A program made the position numbers and the translations under genes. From positions 22,045,406 through 22,109,405 of the forward strand of contig OZ020514.1 in assembly GCA_963971425.1 (NCBI GenBank): DNA of 64,000 bases, read 5' to 3'. The notes under the pieces are model-generated. The model made no database searches. It was given only the letters and a program-made list of their open reading frames with translations, and was not told the origin of the DNA. The DNA is from Bryoerythrophyllum caledonicum. Taxonomy: Eukaryota > Streptophyta > Bryopsida > Pottiales > Pottiaceae. Positions 53,421-64,000 of this stretch are shown piece after piece (positions within the stretch are counted from its first letter, which is position 1; every line of letters begins with the position of its first letter).

Positions 53421-55146
53421 AAGAGAAAAAATAGGCATGTGTTGCAACAATTTGAAGACCAATAACGAATTGAAAATTTAAAAGAAAAAAATAGCCATAC
53501 ATGTGTGCAACAATTTAAAGAACAATAAGGAATTGAAAACCTATTCACATAATACTGGAATGTACAACATTGGAAACAAAAATTGGAGAGAAACTTAAAA
53601 GGACTAATGTACCTTCTTAAGGCACGAGAGATCCTTGGGGTTTAGACTTTGTTTGTGGATCCCTTAAGAACCTGCACTGTCTAGACCAATTCAGCCCTAT
53701 AGTGTTCTTAAGTTTTTGTCTTTAAGACTTCCAGAACCGGGAGTGCATCTCACTAAATGCAAATGTTGTCCCGTATTTTCACTCACACACACCTTTAAGT
53801 CCAAGCCTTTAAACTTAAAGGTCTCCTGGTACTTAAGGTCTCAACCTTCATAAGTTTATGTATCCAAACTTGGACTTAAGATTCTTAAGTTTCTATGTTT
53901 TCTTCTTAAGTCTTTCTTTGGGATTTGTTCTTTATTTTCTCTCTTATGATAGATTCTTAAATACTCACAACTTAGCCTACCTCAGATAATCCCTTCTATT
54001 AAGGCTAGACTTAATGCTAATTTTTTGTATGCATAATATGACACTCTTGCCATGTATCAAGGTATGCCACTCTTGATGTTTATTGCATAAATTGCATTAA
54101 CGTGAATAAGATCTCCACTCTTATTCTTATGATACTCAAGTTATGCTCACTCACACTTGAGATTTTCTTAAGTACTTATGCTTCACACACCCTGTGCACT
54201 AAGTCACTTAATTTCACATTATCTCCATTAATCTTCACACTCATGATTAATGCTCCAACACACACAAGGTCATACACACGACCTTAGTAGTAAAGGTATT
54301 TCCCTAACTTATTCCATGAAGATTAAATATACAATGCATTCATGCATAGGAATTTTATCCACAATTAATATCTAATGCATGCACTTGCATTTACAACACA
54401 CAATGTCAAGTTTATTCAATGAAGTTCACATATTATTGCAATTATACATATGACTGAAGTCACAAACAAGACTCTACACATGCAAATTCAATAGTAATTA
54501 TATATTCATATATAAAATGAAATACTCTTACAACATTAAGAGTCATCAACTAGCTTTTTCACCTAAAGCTAGGGCTCACTCCAATCTTCCTCCAAAGAAT
54601 TTCTATGGTAATGGCCAAGAATGCTAAAAATTCAAGCTAGTCATTCTACTCAACATCCAAGAGGTACACCTCTTGGCAAGAGATTTTCCCTAGTATTAAC
54701 CATTAAGATTAATTCCACTAAATCTTCACATCTCTTCATATCTATTCATGAAAAGGTACACCCTACCCAAAAGGTGCGAGTTCAACCCTTTTCCCATTAT
54801 TTCCTAATTCTCGGATATGAATAGGTACTTTCCATTTAATTAACTACTTTGTGTAAACTTAATCATTAATTTTTTAATTCTTCATATATCTACAACCCTT
54901 TTTACACTTAATTTTCCGAAAAAATCTATTTTTGTCATTTTGGCTCTGCAAGAGTACCCATCTATATCAGGTTACCTCTACATGTTCAAAATAACACTCA
55001 CAAAGAATCTCCTAGGCTCTCAGGTTCTTTCGAAATAGTCTCGATTGAGGGCTCACACAATTCCGCATTCTAGATAACGTTCACCTCTGATCTAGCAGTC
55101 CCAATCGAGTGATCTTACAAACTCAAAGGCCGAGATTGCATCACCT
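53421..55146. other. AT-rich non-coding stretch with many CTTAAG words
   Basis: No gene is seen. CTTAAG occurs about eight times between 53,610 and 54,175 (for example 53,617, 53,665, 53,858, 53,880, 53,931 and 54,168), often extended to TTCTTAAGT or GACTTAAG. It may be an old, eroded repeat. Confidence 0.35.
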
Positions 55147-55784
55147 CTACCTGCTTTTATGTTGTTCGTCATATTGCCATAGTTGACATAGTCTCCGTTT
55201 ACACAATCCATCCATATCATGTGTCTGAAGACACTCTTTTACAAATGCACAAGTACAAAGTGGTAGGATGAACGGAAGCAATGTTGTTGCAATGTCGGGT
55301 ATAATTTTCCTTGCATTGGATAAGGTCATCTCCCCATGCCATGACTTTAGAAAGAAGCATACCAAGTTTCTGTTCATCAAATCCACCATTTGAAATCGTC
55401 AACCATCAATACTTGGTCTTTTATGCAGAACTTATTTGTTTCTTTGTCCTGAGAGAGCCTCATCAGATTTTTCATGCATGAAAGATACCTCTCCGGCCAA
55501 GAACACTTATTTTGTCCACAAACAAAAAAAGGTTTTGTCCTTATATCATCAGGGAGGATGACTTGAAGAACCTTTTTCAGGCTCTTGGCTTCCATGAACG
55601 ACCACGTATCCACACGAAAGGATCTTAAGAGGATTTTGAAGAATTCTACGAGACTAATCCGAACTATTATGTTCTTTAGATCAAAGCGTTGTATTTTGTG
55701 ATCATGGCGTCGTCGTTTGTGATTATGGCTCAAAACAAAGCAATCTGTTGACAGACAGTACGACAACATCCTTCGAGTAGACAT
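55147..55784 (-). pseudogene. FCP1/NIF-like remnant outside elements A and B
   Basis: On the minus strand a 135-codon open frame reads KIQRFDLKNIIVRISLVEFF, then VDTWSFMEAKSLKKVLQVIL, an FFVCGQNKC segment and KDQVLMVDDFKWWI. A second frame continues with LSKVMAWGDDLIQCKENYTRHC. The order (a hydrophobic strand, a W-S strand like VWSS, a Cys-containing strand, then LMVDD) matches the second half of plant NIF/FCP1-like domains, where LLxDDSP follows KALxFKDL. The nucleophile half is missing. It is truncated and broken by a frame change near 55,380. It indicates that NIF-like genes occur in this genome outside the palindrome-marked elements. Confidence 0.4.
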
Positions 55785-55799
55785 GACGTTGTTGTGAAC

Positions 55800-56480
55800 A
55801 CATCAATAGAAAGTATGTTATATATAATATAAGAGGTATTGTACAAAAATTTTAGGGCAATCATAACAAAATAGCTTTGACATGGCGCTCATAGTAGCGT
55901 AAAAGAGCGTTACACGCTGGGCTCATAAACAAAAATCGGCGTGGTCAAATTAAAAACTATCAAACCACTTTTATTCACAACGAAGACGATTTAGGTGAAA
56001 TAAATCTACAAGTTTGTTGATTCCATGATTGAGAGCATCCTTTCACTATACATTCACCTATTTTAGAGTGTCTAAGAATAGAACCATCAGTAGATCCAGG
56101 AAGGGAATTGGCCTGCACATATTCAAGTACAAGACAACGTGATGCTATCATACGAGACAACTATGGACGCGGGTTGAGGTGGAGGAAGTTGTCATCCATA
56201 TCACCAGTCTACGTAGGAGGGTGCCTAACATTGACCTCCTCATTCCAAAAATTCTTCTTTGGACTATCGTCAACAGGGTTGTCTATTGTGCCGTGATGGT
56301 GACCAAATTTGTCACAATGTCACAATGTCACGACAAAATGTCATGCCCTCATTATGACGGATCGTGACAGTACCGTGACGGGGTTTTTTTTACGTCCAAA
56401 TGATCAATATTTACATTTACCTCAAAAGAGACACGTCGGAATCTGTGTGCCACCTGTGATGGCATATCATCAACCAGATT
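55800..56480. other. No gene seen; short GTCACAAT tandem
   Basis: TGTCACAATGTCACAATGTCACGAC at about 56,308-56,333 is a three-unit tandem of a 10-base word. GTGACAG and GTGACGG follow closely. An imperfect inverted repeat lies near 55,885-55,925 (GCTCATAGTAGCGT and ACGCTGGGCTC). No coding region is supported. Confidence 0.35.
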
Positions 56481-56499
56481 AATTCCATGCGCGGTAATT

Positions 56500-56625
56500 T
56501 ACCGCATTGTCCGCAATCTCCGTCCGCGCCCTGTCCAAGCATTGTGCTTGCCATCCGCTCCCCATCCGGACCCCATCCGCACAGCATCCGCGGCCCATCT
56601 GCGGCCCATCTACGCACGTCAATAT
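56500..56625. repeat. CCATCCGC-rich cluster, left, inverted relative to 60.5-60.7 kb
   Basis: CCATCCGCTCCCCATCCGG, CCCCATCCGCA and GCGGCCCATCTGCGGCCC follow each other. The reverse complements (GCGGATGGG, GGATGGAGCGCGG, GGGCCGCAGATGGGCCC) are packed at 60,480-60,680. The two GC-rich clusters are therefore inverted copies about 4 kb apart and bracket the hAT transposase remains. Subterminal clusters of short motifs are typical transposase-binding regions of hAT and CACTA elements. Confidence 0.55.
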
Positions 56626-57700
56626 CAAAGTATGGAGTAACGATAATTAGTCATGGTTGGGACAACGTTAGGAATTGGTCATTGCTAAATGTTGTCCAGT
56701 CAAGCACAAAAGGGGATGTTTTCCTGGGCACCATCGATACATCGGGAAATTATAAGGACCACTTCTCCGTTGCTTCTCAAATCCGACTATTTTTGCAATT
56801 AATTGGGCCCCAAAATGTTGTTCACGTATGCACTGATAATGCTCCGGTCATGGCGTTTGCATGCCGTGATACATGCAAGCCATTCTCCACCTCTATGTTA
56901 AAAAATGCGCTGCTCATTGCTTGGATCTTTTACTGGACGATTGGGGCAAAGAAAATTGGGTGAAAAGGATCGTGAGGAAGGCTAGGGTTATTTGTTTACT
57001 CATCAAGAACCACCACACTCCACAAGCAATCTTCCGAAGGCTACCACCAGATCTTGCTATTCGTATGCCCAATGTGACACAATTTGCAACCAACTTCATC
57101 ATGATTGAATGCCACCTCCAAGTTTGCCAAGCCCTAGAGAGAATGGTGGTTGATGACGCATGGCATGCTTTCTTGGTGGAGTTGCAGACAAAAGCCCCAT
57201 CTACACATACAAAAGGTTTGTTTGCACGGCAGGTGATACGCCCCAACGGGTTTTGGGATACATGTGTGAATTTTGAGTACATGGTGTTGCCGGTGGTACG
57301 TACCCTTCGTGTATTTGACAACAATGCTCCTGCTATGGGCGTTGCCTGGAAGGTTATGTATGATTTGGAAATCCATGTTCAAGGGTTTGTCGAAGCCCCG
57401 TTCCAATTGGGGCAAGAATTGACAACACGAGCACTAGATGCCTTTAACGCGAGGTGGTGGCTTATGGTAATTGACCTTCATTGGGCGAGAGCTATGTTAA
57501 ACCCTTCTTTGTGAGGATGGGCCCCTTTACATGAGAATGATTATTCAAGACCAATCTTATATCAAGTCCTACTAAAGCTAGTTCCCCGTGAGGAAGATTT
57601 TGGAAGGGTCCTCAACGAGTACCACGATTTCATTGAAAACAAAGCTCTAGCAACGGGGATGATCCTGACGATACAAATGAGGAAGGACGTTATTCTATCG
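56625..57700 (+). pseudogene. hAT-family transposase relic (DUF659 type)
   Basis: The plus strand reads GVTIISHGWDNVRNWSLLNV (about 56,635-56,695), FLGTIDTSGNYKDH (56,725), then VHVCTDNAPVMAFACRD (56,825). After a frame change near 56,875 it continues HCLDLLLDDWGKENWVKRI (56,915), KARVICLLIKNHHTP, FATNFIMIECHLQVCQALER (57,085) and PVVRTLRVFDNNAPAMG (57,290), then DLHWARAMLNPSL and DYSRPILYQVLLKL (57,540). These are the DUF659 and downstream helices of plant hAT transposases, which move DNA by cut and paste. The N-terminal BED finger and the C-terminal dimerisation domain are not seen. A TGA near 57,512 and the frame change make it dead. Confidence 0.75.
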
Positions 57701-57741
57701 AGAATGACAAAGAAGGTAATCTTGACATAGACGAAGACAAT

Positions 57742-58269
57742 TTGGATATGGATAGTGGAGATTTCAATGATGGCGGTGGTGGTGGTCGTTGTGTAGGCGA
57801 CGACGTGTGGGACTCAGATGGTCAAAACTCTGATGGTGATGGTGGAGGTGGAGATATAGGGGTTTTTTATTTCAACGAAGGCAATGCAGCACAACATGTT
57901 CAAGGTCCATTGAACCCGAGTGGAGATGATGATGGGCCGTCTTTTGGACAACTTTCTGTTGGTCAGGGACTTTGGCCTGACTACAAAGGGGGCCTTCACA
58001 ACTTGGCGGTCCCTGAAAACATTGACTTGCCTTCCCAACCTCAAAGTGATTTGCTATCATTTGGTGATGAAAGGCAACATATCCTGAATCATAAGGAAGA
58101 GAAGGTTCCTACAACGGCTGGTTGTAAGTCTTTGACGTCGTCGAAGTTGGTTTGCAATTGCAATTCAAGTCCACAATGTAATTCGACTTCAATCATAGGA
58201 AGGGTATCCGTGTCCCTTGATGAAGTTATGAAGAATGTCGGAATATCAGAGATCAAAGCGTCGTCCTGA
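57742..58269 (+). other. Acidic, Gly/Asp-rich open frame after the hAT relic
   Basis: A 175-codon open frame begins MDMDSGDFNDGGGGG. It is Asp/Gly-rich for about 40 residues and then of mixed composition (GLWPDYKGGLHNLAVP). It is in the same direction as the hAT relic and probably part of its degenerate 3' coding region. The hAT dimerisation motif does not appear. Real coding origin is likely because acidic low-complexity linkers are common there, but function cannot be stated. A second small basic open frame lies at 58,534-58,722. Confidence 0.35.
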
Positions 58270-58729
58270 GTTCAAATACCACATCGGTCGGTGACCCGTA
58301 GTCATGTAATTGCGGGTAGAACCGGTACAATAACTACACGGGGGATTGGAGCTTCATTGGTAGCCCTTCAGAACAATTGTCTCAACAATGGAATGGGATG
58401 AAATCGTCATCAAGCCAATAGGCTTAGTAGCATTCAACTTCCTAGCGTGAGAAGGCAACCTCGTGCTTGTCGAAATCAACAAGGTGACGTCATGCGAAGT
58501 GGTGGGAGGGGGTCTGGAATAGTATTATGAGGGATGACTTCCTCCTCAAATGCAGACCTCAATGCGGTTGTCCACGTACCTACAGTTCTTCCACATTGCG
58601 GAGAAGCTTCCACTAGCACCCTAAGCAATAATGGACGGCGGAGGACTACACGAAGAACAAAGAGACGTCGGAGGAATCAAGGTAGTACAATTCCATTTAT
58701 TGGTGAAGATTACGACCAATAAGACGGAA

Positions 58730-60460
58730 GATCCAATTAGGATGATGATGGATTATGTGACGTTGAGGGATCTTGTCCAACAAGGAGGTTGGTCATTACT
58801 AGGGACAACAACTTACAATTGAGAAGTCGTACTCCTCAATCCGACGACAAAGAGAGCACAGACAAGTCCGATGTGGATCGAGATGCATAGAAGAAAACGA
58901 TCCCATAGTTCGAGTGCAAACTTAAGTCCTACTGGGATGTCTAAATTTTCCAATACACGTACGACAAGGTCTATTTATAACATTTTAAATTATAATCAAA
59001 AGGGTGTTTAGCAATTTATTAGTATAGATGTTTAAGGTGTACGTTGCTAGATTATGTGGTAGTATATTTTATTGATTTAATGATGTTCATAACCATTCCG
59101 ATTTGCATTATTTACATCCAATATTTGCATTGATTTCAGCTTTGTATGATTACAAAGCTTTATCTACATATGTTTTTAGAGACGTTTGTAATCCCGTTTA
59201 TTTTTAATATGAAATTCATACAAAATGTCGGTTAACTGGTCTTTTTAACCATTCAAATTATCCTTCCTCATTTCTTATTTTTACGAATTCGTATTTTCTA
59301 TGAGCTTTAAGCTCAATATTTTTTTGAGAGGTATTCAAAATTGTATAACTGATGAAGTTTGATTCATTTGTCAAATTGACATACTCTATCAAGCACATAC
59401 CAACAAAACCTCTTCTTTCCCATATAAAACTCCAAGGTCTTCATGTCTTTTTTTAAAAAATTTCTTTTTCCTAAATTGTGCAAGGTCTTGGATTCTTATT
59501 CTTGAACCTTGAGTTTATGCACCATTGTTTTGAAATACTGTAATGACATATTATCTCCAATGCACTAACATTACAAAAATAAACATGAACAACTTCTTGA
59601 TGAAGCGGTCCCAGGCCTAGCATACGACGCGGTCCTTGCACGTGTGAAGGACCGTCACAAACGCAAGCACTTGCTCGAGGATCTCGCATGGGAACCTACT
59701 CCAGATGGCAACCTCCATGTCTATGTTTTATTAACACCGAAATCACCATATTGTCAACCCAACCTCATCCCTCTACTTTCAAAGAGTATATATCATACGT
59801 GGTGACAATTGAACCAGGAACCAAATGATTTGACAATGGAGCTAGAAAACTAAAAGCTATGGAAGTCAAAGCATTAGAGACCTTTACACACATGAGCATG
59901 ACTCTTGAAACATGGCACTATATTAGAAGATGAAAAATGCTTTGTGCATTCAAAAATTGAGATAGTCAAGAGGAGGTGGTCACAGAACGAACTTGAGGAA
60001 ATTAACCACATGCCTAGTCAATGGAATCAGTTTGCCAAAATTATTGCCTAGAAATGGTTGTTTGTTATATATATATATATCGATTATTGAAGTGATTAGT
60101 TGTTTCACATGTTTTTTGAGGAGTATGATGTTTAAGGTGCCTTGATGGGATGTGAGGAAATTCATTGCTTGTCGGCAAGCTTTTGCCGGTGGTATTTACC
60201 CCTTTGTGTCATCTACGGCAATTCTCATGCTATGTGCATTGCCTAGAAGATGATACATGATTTGTTGACTAATAAATTAGTCTTATTCACAACCATTCGG
60301 TGTTGAATTTGTTACTTCCTAATTTGCCATCTTTACATAATGGAAGAGCTTTATTTGCGTATGCTTAGGGAGATGATAATGGTTCAAACTTTTAAATATG
60401 TTATTCATACTAAGGTACTAGATAAGCGATCTTTTACCGTTCGGGATTTCAGTCTTCATT
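58730..60460. other. No gene seen; short TA microsatellite
   Basis: AT-rich sequence between the hAT remains and the right GC-rich cluster. (TA) repeats lie at about 60,067-60,081. There are no supported genes. Confidence 0.4.
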
Positions 60461-60462
60461 TC

Positions 60463-60690
60463 TTATGCGGACGAGGTGCGGATAGGTAGCGGATGGGGAG
60501 CGAATGGGGGCGTACGATTGCGTATGGTTTGGGACGGGCCGCGATGGGCACGGATGGGAAATGGATGGGTGGCAGATGGGGAGCGGATGGAGCGCGGATG
60601 GAGGGCAAATGGGGCGCGTACGGTTTGGGATGGGCCGCAGATGGGCCCTGGACCAGTGCGGACAGATCGTAGATGATGGGCCGCAGTTGG
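60463..60690. repeat. GCGGATGGG-rich cluster, right
   Basis: About ten GCGGATGGG/GGATGGGG-like words follow in 220 bases, with two similar longer halves: TACGATTGCGTATGGTTTGGGA to GGGCCGCGATGGGC, and TACGGTTTGGGATGGGCCGCAGATGGGC. It is the inverted partner of 56.50-56.62 kb. Open frames on both strands in this cluster are artefacts of the repeats. Confidence 0.6.
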
Positions 60691-60692
60691 TG

Positions 60693-60745
60693 TATAAAAA
60701 GGAGGATGAAGTAAAACGACGTTACTCTTTTCCACTTTCTCAGGT
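60693..60745 (+). promoter_or_regulatory. TATA box next to the GC-rich cluster, ahead of the RING-H2 gene
   Basis: TATAAAAA at 60,693-60,700 lies directly after the GCGGATGGG cluster. It is followed about 30 bases later by a pyrimidine-rich stretch (TTACTCTTTTCCACTTTCTCAG) suited to a transcription start and leader. It is the only such arrangement upstream of the RING-H2 gene. The promoter role is inferred. Confidence 0.4.
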
Positions 60746-61125
60746 GCTGTGACGCACTTGCCTCTTTTTTTACGGCGAGTGTGCGGGGTTTCCAAGTGGG
60801 AAAGTGGTCCTTTTGGGGACATTGATTCCCTCAAGGGGGAATTTGTCCTCAAAGGCAACAATACAGGTACCAAAGACGTCAGAGATGTGTTGAAGGCCGC
60901 TTTTTAAAAATATTTCTTTATACTCCTACGCAACACTATTTTGAAGTGCATGCTTGGGGGTTATTTTAAGACTATTTTGAAGTGCAATTATTTTAAGGGT
61001 GTTTATAGGAGTTTAGTTACAGCTAGGATTATCATATTAGAATAGTTAGTTTACCGGCTTAGCCATTCAGTATAGGATAGCCAGTAGAAGCATTTCGTGG
61101 TGGTGGTGATTTTGGTGCAAAAAAA

Positions 61126-63263
61126 ATGGCAATGCAAGGTCGTGGTGGAGATGATGCGGGCCGAATGAGGCCAAATGCGCCAAGCGCGGAAGCGAGTACC
61201 TCAAAGAAACAAAAGAAAGGGGCGCCTTTGGAGTTGGATATTTTTAGAAACACCACTCTGTTGGCGTACAATGGATGGAGAGATGTGCCAGAGCCATGGA
61301 CATGTCAGCAGGCGTCCGACCTTGTTGGTTTCGCGCATCTCAATCGGTGGTACCCGAGGTTTATCACAAGGAACATTGCCGCAACACACAACTCTCATGG
61401 AATGCCATTACAAATGTGGATTTGAAGTGGAGGTTCTTGGAGATTTGACGAGCCATCTCTCACCAAGGACGTTGGCCCAAAAATAGCATCCCGAGGAGGA
61501 TAGAAGCAATGGTATATGCGGAGTGTGTGTTGCACAAGCGGGTTTGTTGGTCAACAATTCACCAACTGGTGACCGCGGGTGGCAATGTTGGGAAGTTTTT
61601 TGGCCCGCTACTTTCTGCAAAGAAGCCCATCATGGACATTTCGAGGAACACGGTTCTAGAATGGTTCCACACCAACAGTAGCTTGGTTGATCCACCGGAC
61701 CAACCGTTGCGACTGGGGAGAGAATTGCCAAAGAGACGAGCTACTGCAACAAGAGCTCGAGAGGTGGCGATTTTATCATTCGAATTATGTGACGAACTTG
61801 GCATCCACAACACCGATGCAATGGATGTGGAGTCGAACAAGCCAATTAGTGGTGGATGCCAAGTTCCACATTTGTCTTGGGCTTGGACAAATGGTGGTAA
61901 TGGGACATGGAATCGAGCGCATCAATTTAACAGATGGCACGGTACAACAATAGCAAGAATTAAAGACAGAATTTATGCGTACAAGGCGTTGATGTAAGAG
62001 CGTGCAAGAGAAGCGACGATGAAAAACATTGACTTTGGAAGCAGAGATGAACGAATTGGTTGCCAACATGGCCCATTTACGCATCGAGTTATAAGAAGCA
62101 AACATTCAAAAATCAAAATACGAGGCGAATGTTACAAAATTGCAACGCGATGTTAGCAAACCCCACAATGAGTGGAAAACCATGATGCTAGGCATGGTGT
62201 TAGCTTCAACAAAGGCAAAACAATACGAGGCAGAGTTGGCAAAGATTTTTGCTGAGTGGACAACCAAAAATAGGCTAAGAACATTATTACTCACGTCTTG
62301 GCCAACGTTAGAAGATATGTATCCAAGCAATTGTGAAGACATAGATCCACCGGAGTTTTAGGCCAATGATAGCATTGACTGGGGGCATATTGTCGAAGAG
62401 GATCACCGATGGAATATTCATGAGACGGTTGGTGGCATCGGAGATGTCCATAATATATGGCGACACGTGGATGAGAAGACCAATGATGGATTGCGGTGTG
62501 CCATTTGCCAAAGTCCGTGGGGCCCAAAAGTGTGCTTCACGCTTGGATCATGTGGTCACTCGTACCACCCTCAATGTCTAATCGAGGATATGATCCGAAA
62601 GCATACATGCACTATTTGCAAAACGCCTTATCAAGCCCGCTTGTATCTTCAACTTGGCCTTCGAGATTTCATGCCAAGCCATTGGGTGTATCGCCAAGAA
62701 GACTTCCCACATTTTGACATTGGCGCTAATGTCGAACAACCTGTCAAGTGGAGTTGGAGATACAACGTCTCATCCGCACAACTTATTACAACAAATGAGG
62801 AAGCTGGCACATTAAATGATCTAGAGAATTTAATGAAGGCGGCAGAGGGCATGTATCCAAATCAACCACCGGATTTCGGCTTGAAGATGTTTTTCTACGA
62901 CGTAATGGGGTGGCACTACGATCGAGAGAGAATGAGGTTATTGCCGAGAATGGGAGACGGACCGCATTACAACTCATCGGGAGAGTTGGCGCTCACCACC
63001 GCACAATTCAATCGATTATATCGGCGTTTGGATGGTATCCAAGAAGCTCGTAGTGCAGAAGAGAACTTGCTTGCAGAAAGAACGTACCATCAAGCATGAC
63101 TGAGGGCCGCGGCATTAGACATCATATTAAATGATCTTTCCCCAGAAGTTAAGGTTTGGCAAGAACGTGAGAGAAACCTACAGAGACGTGGAATGGAAGT
63201 GCTCCATGCTTCTCATGGATACCAAACCCACGGTAATGATGCATCCTCGTCGCAACCAAGATA
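61126..63263 (+). pseudogene. RING-H2 protein with coiled coil, several in-frame stops
   Basis: Parts in order: a basic N-terminus (MAMQGRGGDDAGRMRPN, 61,126), DVPEPWTCQQASDLVGFAHL (61,290), CVLHKRVCWSTIHQLVT (61,525), and a region with TKARATATRAREVAI-type Arg/Ala repeats. Then a coiled coil (MNELVANMAHLRIEL, EANVTKLQRDV, 62,050-62,250) and a RING-H2 finger with CAIC (62,499), CGHSYHPQC (62,545) and CTIC (62,609). The long C-terminal region has MFFYDVMGWHYDRERMRLLP. RING-H2 proteins act as E3 ubiquitin ligases through two zinc ions. All eight ligands can be placed (C, C, C, C-x-H, H, C, C, C). In-frame stops near 62,092, 62,359 and 63,100 and frame changes near 61,420 and 61,500 suggest decay, unless introns remove some. 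It ends DASSSQPR at 63,263. Confidence 0.55.
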
Positions 63264-63660
63264 AATAATGCCTTGAGATGCAGCGTATGTGAATCTTAAT
63301 GCGGATAGCAAACAATAAAGTGCCTATAGTCCCAACATCAATTATATATTTAGGAAAACGATAGATGTTATTTTCTGAATTTTTTTTGGTACAACGTTGC
63401 AATGAATATATCTACCTGTCATATTCTCTGAAAAATCATGTGTCATTTTGTTGTTTGAAGGTATTGATCCAAAGGCTTCTTTTGGTGCATTAATCTCATT
63501 GGTGCATTAATTTGTATTGCAAAGAAATGTATGTCTTGTGCGTAACCACAACTACCTTCAATAGATTCAACATAGCAAAAGTACTTGTGTATTTTCAGAA
63601 TAAATTCGACCTTCTCTTCTTCTTTATTTGTGTTTTTGGTTTAAAATAGCATAATATTTT

Positions 63661-63717
63661 ACTCCCCTCCCTCTCCCTCTTCCTCTCCCTCTCTCTCTCC
63701 CTCTCCCTCTCCCTCCT
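63661..63717. repeat. CTCCCT microsatellite
   Basis: A nearly pure run of CTCCCT and CTCTCC units about 55 bases long lies just beyond the RING-H2 gene. Confidence 0.9.
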
Positions 63718-64000
63718 CATTGGAATTTATTGTCTATGGCACTGGGATTCCATGTCCTCGTCATTGGAACAAGAATTGAGGATGGGTGGAAAGTGGAGTT
63801 TATTTGGATTCCTTGCTGGACAATGTGTAGTAATGTGTGAATTTTTTTTTTACTAGGATAAAATGCAATTTTCTACTAAAGACAAATAGTTTTGCAACGA
63901 TGTAAAAAGAAATAATATTACTAGTTAGTAGTGAAAATCTCAAATCTACTAGAGTGTCTTAGAAAATTATGATTGTCTCTATGTATTTCTTTCTTTGTCC
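63718..64000. other. No gene seen
   Basis: AT-rich sequence to the window end with no coding support. Confidence 0.4.

Noticed and set aside
60463-60873. Overlapping open frames on both strands at 60.46-60.87 kb
   Set aside because: They follow from the GCGGATGGG repeat cluster, which lacks stops in several frames.
41692-63263. Alternative genetic code with TAG/TAA read as Gln
   Set aside because: Stops replace Trp and Arg as well as Gln, TGA is also affected, and frame changes occur in the same genes. Decay by C-to-T change explains all of these.
1-64000. tRNA, rRNA or other structured RNA genes
   Set aside because: I looked for the tRNA B-box word GGTTCRA with a matching acceptor stem and for rRNA cores and found none convincing; a covariance-model scan was not possible.

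Overview
The window looks like nuclear DNA of a land plant, probably a seedless one (bryophyte-like). Introns are short GT...AG introns, CCCTAAA-type telomere-like words occur at the left edge, and the transposon families are plant ones: Ty1/copia, a MULE with SWIM-type relatives, and hAT with DUF659. A repeat-linked protein at 7.9-9.7 kb and the DUF7869-type proteins match families I remember as expanded in moss and liverwort gene sets; that is memory, not a search. I see no clearly intact housekeeping gene. Almost everything is mobile-element or element-like gene remains, so this is a heterochromatin-like stretch.

The main structure is three loci encoding the same protein type (DUF8039-like N-terminal modules, a Cys-rich middle, and a DUF7869 / possible RNase H-like core with LDN...DNKNR and GHTHEDID motifs): copy 1 at 1.98-4.50 kb, copy 2 at 30.9-35.1 kb and copy 3 at 41.7-44.5 kb, all on the plus strand. 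Each sits in its own cloud of short dispersed palindromes. Family C (GATCGTAGGATCCTACGATC-like) flanks copy 1, family A (GTCGGCTGSCAGCCGAC) fills 21.6-36.96 kb around copy 2, and family B (TATCCTCGANTCGAGGATA) occurs at 15.3-21.5 kb and again at 39.8-41.6 kb next to copy 3. The families do not mix. The A territory lies inside the B territory, as if a large element A (about 15-18 kb) had inserted into a large element B.

Elements A and B share a two-arm layout. A plus-strand right arm carries the DUF7869 gene. A minus-strand left arm carries FCP1/NIF-like (HAD phosphatase-like) genes and a large upstream gene. In A that gene looks like a ParB-like plus DNA-methyltransferase-like protein; in B it is an unrecognised protein with weak similarity to the A one. 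Many palindromes lie inside spliceable introns. Most of these genes carry in-frame stops, and where a relative shows the residue it is usually Gln or Trp, as expected from C-to-T decay of methylated DNA. One NIF-like gene (24.1-25.9 kb, two exons, about 530 aa) is open from end to end.

Left of this complex lies a fossil Ty1/copia element (about 6.84-14.06 kb, minus strand), split by a 3.6 kb insertion carrying the bryophyte-like repeat protein. To the right are a copia-related scrap (45.2-45.5 kb), a MULE/SWIM relic on the minus strand (46.1-48.0 kb), an odd 1.4 kb stretch packed with ATTGG words (48.95-50.25 kb), a 33-bp minisatellite (53.1-53.4 kb), an isolated NIF-like remnant (55.1-55.8 kb), a hAT relic (56.6-57.7 kb) bracketed by inverted GCGGATGGG-rich clusters, and a RING-H2 coiled-coil gene (61.1-63.3 kb, several in-frame stops) whose upstream region contains one of those clusters and a TATA box. 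Long AT-rich stretches between these hold no gene I can support.
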